DNA of 64,000 nt from Streptomyces gobiensis (GTDB lineage: Bacteria > Actinomycetota > Actinomycetes > Streptomycetales > Streptomycetaceae): contig NZ_CP086120.1 of the NCBI RefSeq assembly GCF_021216675.1, forward strand, positions 1,776,001 through 1,840,000. The letters run 5' to 3'. The notes beneath the pieces are model-generated. The model had not been told where the DNA came from. It made no database searches and saw only the letters and a list, made by a program, of their open reading frames with translations. Position numbers and translations under genes: made by a program. Numbering within the stretch: the first letter of the stretch is position 1; each line of letters starts with the position of its first letter. Shown here one piece after another: positions 1 through 9,275 of this stretch.

Positions 1-8
1 AGCGGATT

Positions 9-35
9 GGCCTGCACCGGTCAAGGTATAGACCA
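9..35 (-). promoter_or_regulatory. Possible DasR-like direct repeat, promoter of a leftward gene
   Basis: Read on the minus strand, two 10-bp motifs follow each other: GGTCTATACC (bases 34 to 25) and GGTGCAGGCC (18 to 9). The first matches the core of the DasR element (GGTCTAGACC) at 9 of 10 positions, and paired copies of this type are typical of Streptomyces chitinase promoters. A gene it controls would lie to the left of the window, so the call cannot be tested here. Confidence 0.3.
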
Positions 36-101
36 AACCGGGGAAGACACGAATCAGCGTGCCGGGACACGGATTTGACGTACGGGCCGACCGGATGAGC
101 G

Positions 102-1079
102 TCAGCCGCCCGGCACATAGTGCTTGCCGGAGCCCCGTTCACTCTCCGGCGGCAGATAGCGTGCCGGGGCCTCCACCAGTGGGGCGTTCGCGGGGAGTTC
201 GCCCCTCGCCCGGGCCCAGCCCGCCTTGGCTCGCGGGTGGTAGCGGCGGGACTCGGGGACCAGCTGCCAGCCGTAGTGGATCAACCGGCCCAGCAGCCGC
301 AACCGTCGCTCGTCACGGTGTGTCCAGCGGTAGCCGAGGCGCTCGCGGACGGCGGGCGGGAAGAGGCCGACGGTGAACCACACGGTGAACCGCGCCTGCG
401 GTCCGCGCAGGGCCGTCCACACCCAGTCCGGCATCCGGCGCAGCGACGGCGGCTTGGCGATATGCCGGATGTCGAGGACATCACGCGTCGGCTGGTTGTC
501 CTCCAGTACCCGCTCCGCCATCCGGTCCCAGTACGCCCGGAACTCCTCCCAGCTCCCCGGTACCGGGCGCATGCTCACCCCGTACATCCGGTACCAGCGC
601 ACATGCTCATCGAAGAGCTGCCGCTTCTGCGGCTCGCTCAGTCCCGGACCGAGGCGGTCGGCGACAAGGACCGTCAGCATGAAGAAGGTGGCGTGTGCCC
701 AGTAGAAGGTGTCGGGGTCGAGCGCGTGATACGGGCGGCCGTGCCGGTCCACGCCCTTGATCGCGTCGTGGTAGCCGCGCACCTGCCGCGCGGTCCGGGC
801 GGCGCGCGGGCCGTCGTAGACCACGCCGCCGATGGGGTAGAGCGAACGGAAGAGCCGCTGCCAGCGCTCCTCAAAGAACGTCGAGTGCTCGGCGACCCCG
901 GCGCCCAGCCCGGGGTGCATGTTCTGCATCGCCCCGGCCCAGGGCGCGAGCAGCACCCCGCGCCAGTCCCCGAAGTACTTCCAGGTCAGCGTAGTCGGCC
1001 CAAGCGGCTCGGGCTCCGCCTGCTCATCCTGCTCTTGCTGCTTCTGCTGCTTTCGCTGTCTTTCCTGACGGGCCGTCAT
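102..1079 (-). CDS. Oxygenase MpaB family protein (DUF2236)
   Basis: About 325 residues when started at the ATG at 1079, which gives MTARQERQRK; an upstream in-frame start would add 11 residues. The protein has a Lys/Gln-rich charged N-terminus, then the DUF2236 core: a WKYFGDWRG segment, the RTARQVRGYH motif, the HALDPDTFYWAH stretch and the YRMYG motif. The conserved histidines fit the heme-binding alpha-helical fold of MpaB and latex-clearing proteins. The family catalyses oxidation of varied substrates; the substrate here cannot be inferred. It is a single gene on the minus strand, separated from ssrA by about 190 bp. Confidence 0.85.
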   Translation of the reverse strand: MTARQERQRKQQKQQEQDEQAEPEPLGPTTLTWKYFGDWRGVLLAPWAGAMQNMHPGLGAGVAEHSTFFEERWQRLFRSLYPIGGVVYDGPRAARTARQVRGYHDAIKGVDRHGRPYHALDPDTFYWAHATFFMLTVLVADRLGPGLSEPQKRQLFDEHVRWYRMYGVSMRPVPGSWEEFRAYWDRMAERVLEDNQPTRDVLDIRHIAKPPSLRRMPDWVWTALRGPQARFTVWFTVGLFPPAVRERLGYRWTHRDERRLRLLGRLIHYGWQLVPESRRYHPRAKAGWARARGELPANAPLVEAPARYLPPESERGSGKHYVPGG

Positions 1080-1220
1080 GCCCGCAGGATAGATGGCGTG
1101 CACAGCTACCACCAGGGGCCAGGAAAGATCAACAGAACCTGACCGGCATCCCTTGCAAGAAGTGACCGTCTGACCCCGCTGGGTGAAAATGCCCGGTGAG
1201 ACGGCTAGCCCGAGCGCACA

Positions 1221-1258
1221 AAAGCCTCTGACCTGTTGATTTACAGGTCAGAGGCTTT
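1221..1258 (-). terminator. Rho-independent terminator of ssrA
   Basis: A perfect 16-bp inverted repeat (aaagcctctgacctgt at 1221-1236 and its complement at 1243-1258) with a 6-base loop lies 9 bases beyond the 3' end of the tmRNA gene. Confidence 0.85.
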
Positions 1259-1267
1259 CGCTCTGAG

Positions 1268-1656
1268 TGGAGATGGCGGGAATCGAACCCGCGTCCAACG
1301 GTGCGGAAGGAGGGCTTCTCCGAGCGCAGTCTGCGGATGACCCCCGCTTGCGCGGGGAGTTTTTCTCAGCCCTGAAGCTCTCGCAGACAAGTCTCCGTGG
1401 GCTCAGTCACTGTTTGATGTCCCGGCAGGCCCCGTGACCGGGCCTACGCGGTGAGTTCCCTAGCTGATGTCAGGAACCGGGTCGGGAACGCACCCGGGCT
1501 GACACTCCGCAAGTCGCTGCTTAGGCAGCGAGGGCGAAGGAATCGCGCTTAGTGTTGGCGATTATTTTTTTGCGGCACATGGTTAGCGAGATCATTGCCG
1601 CGTTCCTCGGCTCGCTTCCCCTACTTCGACATCCGCTGTCGAAACCGATCATCCCC
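1268..1656 (-). ncRNA. ssrA: tmRNA (transfer-messenger RNA)
   Basis: The transcript starts GGGGAUGAUCGGUUUCGACA at 1656 and ends GGUUCGAUUCCCGCCAUCUCCA at 1268, so the tRNA-like acceptor stem and T-arm are both visible. The 389-nt length fits the one-piece form. The internal reading frame encodes the tag ANTKRDSFALAA and then TAA. It works with SmpB to release stalled ribosomes and mark the nascent chain for proteolysis. It lies 95 bp downstream of smpB on the same strand. The 3' CCA is not fully encoded. Confidence 0.97.
1522..1560 (-). other. tmRNA proteolysis-tag reading frame
   Basis: Thirteen codons read GCC AAC ACT AAG CGC GAT TCC TTC GCC CTC GCT GCC TAA. The peptide is ANTKRDSFALAA. 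The C-terminal ALAA is the usual degron recognised by ClpXP-type proteases. Confidence 0.95.
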
Positions 1657-1751
1657 ATGTTGAGTTAACAAACGGCACGCTCCGAGGAGCAGCGCCGGTG
1701 ACCATGGTACGGGACCAGGCCACATAGATGCCAACCACTTACCGCCCGGGT

Positions 1752-2231
1752 TTATGCCCGCTGGCGGCGCCGGACCGCCGAGATCGCCCGCTCGGCCTCC
1801 CGCCGGTCCTGCTTCTCGCGGAGCGTCTGCCGCTTGTCGTACTCCCGCTTGCCCCTGGCCAGGGCGATCTCCACCTTGGCCCGGCCGTCCTTGAAGTAGA
1901 GCTGGAGCGGAACCAGGGTGAGGCCGCTCTCCTGAAGCTTGCCGACCAGCTTGTCGATCTCGGCCCGGTGCATCAGCAGCTTCCGCTTGCGCCGGGCGCT
2001 GTGGTTCGTCCAGGTGCCCTGGGTGTACTCCGGGATGTGCACATTGTGCAGCCACACCTCACCGCCGTCGAGCTGCGCGAAGCCGTCCACCAGCGACGCG
2101 CGCCCCTGCCGCAGCGACTTCACCTCGGTGCCCGTCAGCACCAGCCCGCACTCGTACGTGTCGAGGATGAGGTAATCGTGCCGCGCCTTCTTGTGCTGCG
2201 CGATGAGTTTGCGACCCGTCTCTTTAGCCAT
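1752..2231 (-). CDS. smpB: SsrA-binding protein SmpB
   Basis: 159 residues, the usual length. It starts [20 protein letters not shown], contains the GTEVKSLR motif in the OB-fold and ends in the basic tail with [13 protein letters not shown], which enters the ribosomal mRNA channel and helps decoding on tmRNA. It is the direct 5' neighbour of ssrA and lies 17 bp after the S41 peptidase gene, so the two proteins are probably co-transcribed. It delivers alanyl-tmRNA with EF-Tu to stalled ribosomes in the cytoplasm. Confidence 0.97.
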   Translation of the reverse strand: MAKETGRKLIAQHKKARHDYLILDTYECGLVLTGTEVKSLRQGRASLVDGFAQLDGGEVWLHNVHIPEYTQGTWTNHSARRKRKLLMHRAEIDKLVGKLQESGLTLVPLQLYFKDGRAKVEIALARGKREYDKRQTLREKQDRREAERAISAVRRRQRA

Positions 2232-2248
2232 AGCCGGGCCATTCTTTC

Positions 2249-3391
2249 CTAAGCTCGGGCCGCGAGGCCACTCAATACTGTCCGGGCCTTGTCCTGGGCC
2301 CGCTCCCCCGAGCGTACGGCCACATCGGGCGTCAGCCCCTTGCCGTCCACGGTACGCCCCCCTGGAGTCGTGTAGTGGCCGACAGTGAGCTCGGCGACCG
2401 AGCCGTCCGGCTGCTTCTGGGGCATCTGCACCGACCCCTTGCCGAAGGTGCGCGAGCCCACGACGACCGCCCGGCCACGGTCCTGGAGCGCCCCGGCCAG
2501 CAGCTCGGCGGCGCTCATCGAGCCACCGTCGACCAGCACCACCAGCGGGGTCTCGATGTTTCCGCCGGGCTCGGCGTACAGCGCGCGCTGGGTGTCACCG
2601 TCGCCGTACGTGGCCACCAGGCCGCCGTCCAGAAAGGCGGAGGCCACCGCGGTGGCCTCATGGACCAGCCCGCCGGAGTTGCCCCGCAGATCGAGCAGGA
2701 CGCCGGTGCCGGGCGGGATCTTGGCCATGGCCGCGCGCACCTGCTCGCCGGAGCCTGTGGTGAAGGAGCTGACGCTGATGCGGGTGGCCGCCGGACCGAG
2801 CCGTCTGACGGTCACCGCCTCGGTGTCCAGCCGGGTGCGGCGCAGCTTCTCGGTCCAGTCCCGGCCATCGCGGCTGAGCCCCAGCGCGACCCGGCTGCCG
2901 GCCACCGCGTCGCGGTTCCGGTCGTCGCCACGCAGCCGGGCGACGACCTCGGTGACCGGGACACCCGTCACCTCGGTGCCGTCGATGGTGCGCAGCCGGT
3001 CACCGGAGCGGACCCCCGCCCGCTGGGCGGGGCTGCCGCCGCTGACCCGGGCCACCTCGACCGTACCGCCACGGCTGCGCTTGACCGCGATACCGACGCC
3101 GACATACATGCCGTCGAGCGCCCTGCGAAGCCCTTCGTACTCACGGGCCGTGTACGCGGCCGCCCACCGGTCGCCGCTGCGGCTGACGAGCGCGTGGGCA
3201 TCGCCCTTGGGATCCTCGGCGACGACGCTGGGGCTTATCGGAGCGCCCTGGCCCTGGCGCTCACCCTCCTTGGTTTCGCTGCTCCATGACCCGGCCGCGA
3301 AGCCGGTCACCAGGACGCTGGCGAAGACCAATGTCAGGGCAGCCCCGCGGCGGATGCGGCGGGGCTGGACGAACATCCACGGTCCCGACAT
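2249..3391 (-). CDS. S41 family C-terminal processing peptidase
   Basis: 380 residues. A basic start (QPRRIRRG) is followed by one hydrophobic segment at about 15-35, so the protease domain is probably anchored outside the membrane. A PDZ domain lies at about 90-175 and the S41 catalytic domain follows. The Ser nucleophile sits in GGSMSAAEL and the Lys of the dyad in RTFGKGSVQ. CtpA-type enzymes trim or degrade proteins at their C-termini. The gene lies between ftsX and smpB (78 bp after ftsX), a conserved arrangement in actinobacteria. A role linked to FtsEX-controlled wall hydrolysis is a guess from context. Confidence 0.93.
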   Translation of the reverse strand: MSGPWMFVQPRRIRRGAALTLVFASVLVTGFAAGSWSSETKEGERQGQGAPISPSVVAEDPKGDAHALVSRSGDRWAAAYTAREYEGLRRALDGMYVGVGIAVKRSRGGTVEVARVSGGSPAQRAGVRSGDRLRTIDGTEVTGVPVTEVVARLRGDDRNRDAVAGSRVALGLSRDGRDWTEKLRRTRLDTEAVTVRRLGPAATRISVSSFTTGSGEQVRAAMAKIPPGTGVLLDLRGNSGGLVHEATAVASAFLDGGLVATYGDGDTQRALYAEPGGNIETPLVVLVDGGSMSAAELLAGALQDRGRAVVVGSRTFGKGSVQMPQKQPDGSVAELTVGHYTTPGGRTVDGKGLTPDVAVRSGERAQDKARTVLSGLAARA

Positions 3392-3469
3392 GTTGCGGAG
3401 TCTAGGACAGATGAGGGCGCCGTACGGCCGGTTGACCGTACGGCGTCCGCGTCGTATCTCACATCTGGC

Positions 3470-4384
3470 TCATACCTTCAGGTACTTGCGCAGAGCGAGG
3501 AAGGCAGCAACGGCGGGCATCAGTACACCCACCGCGAGAATGAACGGCAGCACCTTCACCACCGAGTCCCAGCCGATGAAGTCAATCAGAACGATCTTCT
3601 CCGACAGCCAGTTGTTGATCAGGAAGTACTTGCCACCGATCAGCAGTACGCAGGCAAAACCCGCTCCGATCAGGCCCGCGATCGCCGCTTCCAGGATGAA
3701 CGGCATCTGGATATAGAAGCTGGAGGCGCCCACCAGCCGCATGATCCCGGTCTCCCGGCGACGGCTGAACGCCGAGACCCTGACCGTGTTCACGATCAGC
3801 AGCAGCGCGACGATGAGCATCAGCGCCATCACACAAACCGCTGCGATATTCATCCCATTGAGCAAGTTGAACAGGTTCTCCAGGAGACTTCGCTGGTCCT
3901 GGACCATCTGAACGCCCGCTCTGCCCTCGAACGCGGTTTGGATCACCTTGTACTTGGTCGGATCCTTGAGCTTGACCCGGTACGACTCCTGCATCTGGTC
4001 CGGGGTCAGCGAGGAGGCCAGCGGGGAGTCCTTGAACTCCTCCTTGAAGTGCTTGTATGCCTCTTCGCTGGACTCGTAGTAGACCTTCTCAACGACCTGG
4101 TCGAGCTTCTCCAGGTCCGCCTTGATCTCGCGCTTCTGCTGGCCGGTGACGGCACCCTTGGTGCAGTTGCGGTCGTTCTCCGCGTCCACCTTGTTGCAGA
4201 GGAAGATCGACACCTGGACCTTGTCGTACCAGTAGCCCTTCATCGTATTGACCTGTTCGCGGGCCAGCAGCGATCCACCGAGCAGGGCCAGTGAGATGGC
4301 GACGGAGACGATCACCGCGAAGGTCATCGTGAGATTGCGGCGGAGACCGACGCCGATCTCCGACAGTACGAACTGGGCGCGCAT
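3470..4384 (-). CDS. ftsX: Cell division protein FtsX, permease-like
   Basis: 304 residues. It begins MRAQFVLSEIGVGLRRN. TM1 is at about 20-42, a large extracytoplasmic loop covers about 45-165, and three more TM segments lie near 180-205, 230-255 and 275-298. This is the FtsX layout. The loop carries two Cys residues (FLCNK and RNCTK) that could form a disulfide. FtsX couples ATP hydrolysis by FtsE to activation of peptidoglycan hydrolases at the septum. The gene follows ftsE after 10 bp and is surely in the same operon. Confidence 0.96.
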   Translation of the reverse strand: MRAQFVLSEIGVGLRRNLTMTFAVIVSVAISLALLGGSLLAREQVNTMKGYWYDKVQVSIFLCNKVDAENDRNCTKGAVTGQQKREIKADLEKLDQVVEKVYYESSEEAYKHFKEEFKDSPLASSLTPDQMQESYRVKLKDPTKYKVIQTAFEGRAGVQMVQDQRSLLENLFNLLNGMNIAAVCVMALMLIVALLLIVNTVRVSAFSRRRETGIMRLVGASSFYIQMPFILEAAIAGLIGAGFACVLLIGGKYFLINNWLSEKIVLIDFIGWDSVVKVLPFILAVGVLMPAVAAFLALRKYLKV

Positions 4385-4393
4385 GGCGTCCTT

Positions 4394-5083
4394 TCAGTGC
4401 TGGTAGCCGTAGACACCGCGCGACTGGTCGCGCACGAGACGGCCCTTTTCGAGTTCGATCACGCGCTTACGCATCTGGTCGACGATCTGCTGGTCGTGGG
4501 TGGCCATCACAACCGTCGTCCCGGTCCGGTTGATGCGGTCGAGCAGCTTCATGATGCCGACAGAGGTCTGCGGGTCGAGGTTGCCGGTCGGCTCATCGGC
4601 GATCAGCAGCATCGGGCGGTTGACGAAGGCCCGGGCGATCGCCACACGCTGCTGCTCACCACCGGAGAGCTCGCCGGGCATCCGGTCGTCCTTGCCGCCA
4701 AGCCCGACCAGGTCAAGCACCTCGGGCACGGTCTTGCGGATCTGCCCGCGCGACTTGCCGATGACCTCGAGGGCGAAGGCGACATTCTCCCCGACGGTCT
4801 TGTTCGGCAGCAGCCGGAAGTCCTGGAAGACGGTGCCCAACTGGCGGCGCATCTGCGGCACTTTCCAGTTGGAGAGCCGGGCGAGATCCTTGCCCAGGAC
4901 ATGCACCTGGCCATAGGTGGCCCGCTCCTCACGGAGGATGAGCCGCAGAAAGGTGGACTTGCCGGAGCCGGACGAGCCCACCAGGAAGACGAACTCACCG
5001 CGCTCGATCTCCAGCGAGACATCGCGGAGAGCGGGGCGGTCCTGCTTGGAGTAGCTCTTGGAGACGTTGTCGAAGCGAATCAC
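4394..5083 (-). CDS. ftsE: Cell division ATP-binding protein FtsE
   Basis: 229 residues, a single ABC ATPase domain. The Walker A motif is GSSGSGKST, the Q-loop region reads [10 protein letters not shown], the signature is LSGGEQQR, the Walker B is [12 protein letters not shown] and the switch His is in ATHD. It is the first gene of the ftsE-ftsX pair and acts at the inner face of the membrane with FtsX. Confidence 0.97.
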   Translation of the reverse strand: MIRFDNVSKSYSKQDRPALRDVSLEIERGEFVFLVGSSGSGKSTFLRLILREERATYGQVHVLGKDLARLSNWKVPQMRRQLGTVFQDFRLLPNKTVGENVAFALEVIGKSRGQIRKTVPEVLDLVGLGGKDDRMPGELSGGEQQRVAIARAFVNRPMLLIADEPTGNLDPQTSVGIMKLLDRINRTGTTVVMATHDQQIVDQMRKRVIELEKGRLVRDQSRGVYGYQH

Positions 5084-5347
5084 TGATTTACACCACGTCG
5101 ACCTGGGTAGGGGCAGCGGAAGCCGCGGCGCGACTCCTCGTCGGTGTGGGCGACCATACGCGACCTGGCCAGCGCCCCGCAGTCGGCGCCCGCTTTAACG
5201 GGTTTATCCACGGGAGCAACAGGCATAAAGCAGGCATTGGCCATGCTCATCTGCGTTCCGCGCTGAACCCTGGCACAGTGGTGAGCACAGATCCTTGGGG
5301 AACATCTCACTCCCCATCCGCGTTGGCGCTATCGAGGAGGAGATCGC

Positions 5348-5536
5348 ATGACATGCGACCGACTGGTGTGCGCCAACTGCGCGGGCCCCGTGAGCGAGGC
5401 TCGCTGCGTGGTCTGCCGCGCCGAGCGCAACCGGCTGCACCGCCAGGAGGGCGGCGCCGGCCTCCCCCCGGCTGCCCTGGTACTGCTGCTGCTGACACTG
5501 CTGGCCGTGGCCCTGGTGGTCCCTCTGAGCAGCTGA
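5348..5536 (+). CDS. Small zinc-ribbon-like membrane protein, unknown
   Basis: 62 residues. The ATG at 5348 is preceded by GAGGAGG at good spacing. The N-terminal half has two Cys pairs, CANC (8-11) and CVVC (20-23), that could bind one zinc. The C-terminal half is one strong hydrophobic segment (about 41-60) with almost nothing after it. This is a tail-anchored layout with a cytoplasmic Cys-rich head. I do not recognise a function. The strong Shine-Dalgarno and the terminator just behind support a real gene. Confidence 0.7.
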   Translation: MTCDRLVCANCAGPVSEARCVVCRAERNRLHRQEGGAGLPPAALVLLLLTLLAVALVVPLSS

Positions 5537-5570
5537 ACCGCCCTGACGGTTTCCGTCAGAGACACACACA

Positions 5571-5601
5571 AGGGCCCGGACACATTGCGTGTCCGGGCCC
5601 T
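5571..5601. terminator. Bidirectional terminator
   Basis: agggcccggacac and gtgtccgggccct form a 13-bp perfect stem with a 5-base loop (attgc). It lies between two convergent genes, the 62-residue membrane protein and the LAETG protein, and can serve both. Confidence 0.8.
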
Positions 5602-5625
5602 CGCTGTGTGTACGCGCTAGGCGCC

Positions 5626-6345
5626 TCAGGCGGCGGCAGCGCCACCGTCACGGTTGATGAGCCGCGGCAGCATACGGAAACCGATGCCACCGGCGATCAT
5701 CGTCGCCGCGCCGATCAGCAGGAACGTGGTCTCGGCGGCACCCGTCTCGGCCAGCTCCTCCTTGGGGTTGTCCGAGGACGGCTTGTCCGCGGACGGCTTC
5801 TCCGGAGCGGTGATCTGCTCCTTACCCGCGGAGTCCGGCGTGGTGCCGTCACCGTCACCACCGGTACCACCGGTGGTGTCCGGGTCCAGCCCGCCGTCAT
5901 CCGACCCGCCGGTACCGCCACTGTTGCCGGTGCCACCGTTGTTACCCGAACCGCCATTGGTCGGGTCGCCCGGCTCGTCCGTCGGGTCCGGGTCGCCCGG
6001 CTCGTCGGTCGGGTCGGGGTCACCGGGCTCGTCGGTCGGGTCCGGGTCGATCGGGTCGTCCGTCGGGTCCGGGTCGATCGGGTCCGGGTCGATCGGGTCG
6101 TCCGTCGGCTCCGGGTCCGCCGGATCACCCGGGTCCGAGCCGCCGCCACCTACACTCTCGACTCCAAGAATGCTGCTGTCTTCTTCAGCCTTGGCCTCAG
6201 CGCTGATCCCGGCGTCACCGAGCTCGGCCTCACCAGTAAGGCCAACAGCCTGCGCGGCACCCGCGGCGGTGAGCGACGCACCGGCGGCGAAAACCGCACC
6301 GGCAGCGATACGCGCAACGCGCACCCGCGTCTTAGAATTGGTCAC
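5626..6345 (-). CDS. LAETG-anchored secreted protein with Asp/Pro repeats
   Basis: 239 residues from the GTG at 6345, chosen because GGGGG lies about 9 bases upstream; a TTG two codons earlier is too close to it. An Ala-rich signal peptide (about 12-34) ends near AQAVG. The mature part is very acidic. From about 72 to 130 it is built of Asp-Pro repeats such as DPTDDPID and DPTDEPGD, followed by a Gly/Asn/Ser-rich stretch. Near the C-terminus come LAETG, a hydrophobic segment and a short basic tail (PRLINRDG), the sorting signal for class E sortases of Streptomyces. The protein is probably wall-linked. No sortase gene lies nearby. Confidence 0.85.
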   Translation of the reverse strand: MTNSKTRVRVARIAAGAVFAAGASLTAAGAAQAVGLTGEAELGDAGISAEAKAEEDSSILGVESVGGGGSDPGDPADPEPTDDPIDPDPIDPDPTDDPIDPDPTDEPGDPDPTDEPGDPDPTDEPGDPTNGGSGNNGGTGNSGGTGGSDDGGLDPDTTGGTGGDGDGTTPDSAGKEQITAPEKPSADKPSSDNPKEELAETGAAETTFLLIGAATMIAGGIGFRMLPRLINRDGGAAAA

Positions 6346-6622
6346 TACCAACTACCCCCAGTAGCTATTCGTTCAATGGAGCAGCGGTACCGGGCTGTTG
6401 CTGTGCCGAGGCTCTCAAGCTCGGAAGCCACCATCACTTCAGTGACCAGGCTTCCCGCTCGCCCCCCACACGCACGCCCCTGGCACACGCCTGCCGAGCG
6501 AACAGCTTTCCCATTTTTCACACCATCGTCAAGCCAGACCTTTGTGAAATGTCCGTGCTGTGCACCGACTTGCCTTTACAAAGGCCAGAGTGTGATCAAT
6601 TCGACACCAATTGAGGCTGGTT

Positions 6623-7732
6623 CTAGGCCTGTTCCTGCTGCTTGCGCCAGCGGATACCGGCCTCCAGGAAGCCGTCGATGTCACCGTCGAGAACGGCCTG
6701 GGGGTTACCGACCTCGTGATCCGTGCGCAGGTCCTTGACCATCTGATAGGGCTGCAGGACGTACGAACGCATCTGGTTGCCCCAGGAGTTGCCGCTGTCG
6801 CTCTTGAGGGCGTCCATCTTGGCCTGTTCCTGTGCCCGCTGGTGGGCGAGCAGGCGGGCCTGCATCACGCGCATCGCGGCGGCGCGGTTCTGGATCTGGG
6901 ACTTCTCGTTCTGGCAGGAGACCACGATGCCGGTGGGGATATGGGTCATACGGACCGCCGAGTCGGTGGTGTTGACCGACTGGCCACCGGGACCCGAAGA
7001 GCGGAAGACGTCGACGCGGAGTTCGTTCTCCGGGATGTCGATGTGGTCGGTCTGCTCGACGACCGGCATCACCTCGACGCCCGCGAAGGAGGTCTGGCGG
7101 CGGCCCTGGTTGTCGAAGGGTGAGATCCGCACCATCCGGTGGGTGCCCTGCTCGACAGAGAGGGTGCCGTAGGCGTAGGGCACCTTTACCGAGAAGGTGG
7201 TGGACTTGATGCCCGCCTCTTCCGCGTACGAGGTGTCCAGCACCTCCGTCGGGTATCCCTTGCGCTCGGCCCAGCGCAGATACATGCGCTGAAGCTGCTC
7301 GGCGAAGTCGGCGGCGTCCACGCCGCCCGCTTCCGCCCGGATGCTGACCATGGCCTCGCGGGGGTCGTACTCACCCGACAGGAGGGTACGGACCTCCAGC
7401 TCGTCCACCGCCTTCTGGACGGACTCCAGCTCGGCCGTGGCCTCGACGCGGGTGTCGGCGTCGTCCTCCGCCTCGGCGAGCTCGAACAGCACCTCAAGAT
7501 CATCGATCCTGCTGTGCAGCTCCTCAACCTTGCGGAGCTGGCCCTGCAGGAAGGAGAGCTTGCTGGTGACTTTCTGGGCGCTCTCGGGGTCGTCCCACAG
7601 TGTGGGGGCCGCCGCCTGCTCCTCGAGCACGGCAATGTCAGCCCTCAACTTGTCGAGGTCAAGGACGGCCTCGATCGACTCCATGGTGGAGGAGAGGGAC
7701 TTCAGCGCTTCGGATACATCGACGACTGCCAC
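6623..7732 (-). CDS. prfB: Peptide chain release factor 2
   Basis: 369 residues, a full-length RF2. It shows the SPF tripeptide in [12 protein letters not shown], which reads UGA and UAA, and the catalytic GGQ in [10 protein letters not shown], which triggers peptidyl-tRNA hydrolysis. The frame is open from the GTG at 7732, so the programmed frameshift of the Escherichia coli gene is absent, as expected in actinobacteria. It acts in the cytoplasm on terminating ribosomes. Confidence 0.97.
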   Translation of the reverse strand: MAVVDVSEALKSLSSTMESIEAVLDLDKLRADIAVLEEQAAAPTLWDDPESAQKVTSKLSFLQGQLRKVEELHSRIDDLEVLFELAEAEDDADTRVEATAELESVQKAVDELEVRTLLSGEYDPREAMVSIRAEAGGVDAADFAEQLQRMYLRWAERKGYPTEVLDTSYAEEAGIKSTTFSVKVPYAYGTLSVEQGTHRMVRISPFDNQGRRQTSFAGVEVMPVVEQTDHIDIPENELRVDVFRSSGPGGQSVNTTDSAVRMTHIPTGIVVSCQNEKSQIQNRAAAMRVMQARLLAHQRAQEQAKMDALKSDSGNSWGNQMRSYVLQPYQMVKDLRTDHEVGNPQAVLDGDIDGFLEAGIRWRKQQEQA

Positions 7733-7889
7733 GCCTCCAGCCTAACGGCTGGGGAAGCCCAGCCGTCCGGGCCGTTCGCCGGGGGCTCTCCTGCCGTGGG
7801 TGTTTTCCGCGCAGGCCCGTCGATTTGCCCTGCGGTTTCCTGCTATACGACTTCCACAGCTTCTGTGGCTTCTGTGACTTCTGTGGCTT

Positions 7890-9107
7890 TCACGGTGTCG
7901 ACTGCTCCACCGCGGGTGGTGGGTCGTCGGGGTCGCCGGTGAGGGCCAGCCAGCCGCCGACGCCCAGTGCTACGGCGGCGGCCGTCCCGGCGGCGGCCAG
8001 CTTCATCCGGCGGCGGCGTTCGGCTGCGCGGTGGCGGGCGGAACCGGCGCGCCGCTGGCCGGGGGCCCGGGGTGCGCGGGCGGTGCCGTGGGCGCCGCCG
8101 GCCAGCTCGTCGGCGCCGGGCACCCGCATGCTCGTATGCGTCTCGCGGTTGGCGGAGTCGGGAGCCGTGCTTGCGCGCACCAGCGGAATGGCGCCCCGGA
8201 ACGGCGGCTGCGGCTGCTGGGGCCCGGCTGGGGCGACATAGGGCGCGTACGGCGGCTCGGGTTCGGTCTCCGGCTCCGGCTCATCGATCTCCAGCGCCGG
8301 GTATCCGGCCAGCGACGGCAGCAGGTCCCGTAGCCGTGCGCCCACCTCCATCGCCCGCAGCCGGGACGCGGGCGCCTTCGCCAGGCACTGGTGGATGAGC
8401 TGCCACAGCTCATCCGGGATGCCGGGCAGCGGCGCCACCCGCTCGGTGACATGGCGGCGCAGCACCGCACCCGGGTGACCGCCGCCGAAGGGGGTGAAGC
8501 CCGCCAGGAGCTCGTAGAGCACCGTCGCGAGGGCGTAGATATCCACCGAGGCGCGGGGCGGCAGCCCTTCGACGATCTCGGGCGCGACATAGTCCGGGGT
8601 GCCGACGACCCGGCCCGCGCCGCCCCGCCGGGGCTCGTCGATCAGCTTGGCGACGCCGAAGTCGGTGAGCAGCGCGCGCCGGGTGTCCCCGTCGAGGAGG
8701 ATGTTCTCGGGCTTGACGTCCCGGTGGACATACCCGGCGGTGTGCGCGGCGGCCAGCGCGTCGGCGATATCGGCGGCCAGGGCCACGGCGTCGGACGGGG
8801 TGAGCCGCCGCTCCCGGTCCAGCAGGGTGCGCAGATCCGTACCGCGGATGAGATCCATGACCAGCGCGAGGTCATTGCCGTCGACGACCAGGTCCCGTAC
8901 GCCGACGACCCGTGGATGGTCAAGGCTGACCAGCGCGGCACGCTCCTGCACAAAGCGGCCGACCAGCTCCTGGTCGGAGGCGAGATCCTCGCGCAGCAGC
9001 TTGATGGCGACGGGCCCGTCCGGCCCCTCCCCCAGCCACACTGTGCCGGCGCTGCCGCGACCCAGGATCTGGTGAGCCGTGTACCGACTGCCGATCTTCC
9101 GTGCCAT
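7890..9107 (-). CDS. pkaB: Serine/threonine protein kinase PkaB
   Basis: 405 residues from the ATG at 9107 (MARKIGSRYTAHQILGRG); a TTG seven codons upstream is possible but adds nothing conserved. Kinase motifs are GRGSAGTVW (glycine loop), VAIKLL (Lys), HRDVKPENILL (catalytic loop), DFGVAKL and APE. A Pro/Glu-rich linker (about 270-350) leads to one hydrophobic segment near 380-398, so the kinase domain is cytoplasmic and the short acidic tail is outside. There are no PASTA repeats. It is a Hanks-type Ser/Thr kinase. The pairing with the next kinase and with prfB matches the pkaB-pkaA locus I recall from Streptomyces coelicolor. Confidence 0.9.
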   Translation of the reverse strand: MARKIGSRYTAHQILGRGSAGTVWLGEGPDGPVAIKLLREDLASDQELVGRFVQERAALVSLDHPRVVGVRDLVVDGNDLALVMDLIRGTDLRTLLDRERRLTPSDAVALAADIADALAAAHTAGYVHRDVKPENILLDGDTRRALLTDFGVAKLIDEPRRGGAGRVVGTPDYVAPEIVEGLPPRASVDIYALATVLYELLAGFTPFGGGHPGAVLRRHVTERVAPLPGIPDELWQLIHQCLAKAPASRLRAMEVGARLRDLLPSLAGYPALEIDEPEPETEPEPPYAPYVAPAGPQQPQPPFRGAIPLVRASTAPDSANRETHTSMRVPGADELAGGAHGTARAPRAPGQRRAGSARHRAAERRRRMKLAAAGTAAAVALGVGGWLALTGDPDDPPPAVEQSTP

Positions 9108-9170
9108 GGCGACAAAACTACGCGGCAAGAGGGTGCGGCGGGGCCACGGATGGCAGTAAGAGTCACTTCT

Positions 9171-9189
9171 GTGAGGGAAAGACCCTCAC
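9171..9189 (-). terminator. Hairpin after pkaA, possible terminator
   Basis: gtgaggg (9171-9177) and ccctcac (9183-9189) form a perfect 7-bp stem in the spacer between pkaA and pkaB. There is no T-run, so termination is uncertain. Confidence 0.35.
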
Positions 9190-9216
9190 GAAAGTCGATA
9201 AATCTCCGGATTGGCT

Positions 9217-9264
9217 GACTGGGTGACTGGGTGACTGGATGGCCGGGTGGGCGGATGGGCGGAT
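9217..9264. repeat. Degenerate 8-bp tandem repeat
   Basis: Six units follow in register: gactgggt, gactgggt, gactggat, ggccgggt, gggcggat, gggcggat. The array lies in the 168-bp pkaA-pkaB spacer, just after the pkaA stop codon. No function is evident. Confidence 0.7.
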
Positions 9265-9275
9265 GACCTGGTCGG

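Noticed and set aside
5080..5310. A 76-codon minus-strand frame upstream of ftsE
   Set aside because: No leader or domain; it occupies the ftsE promoter region.
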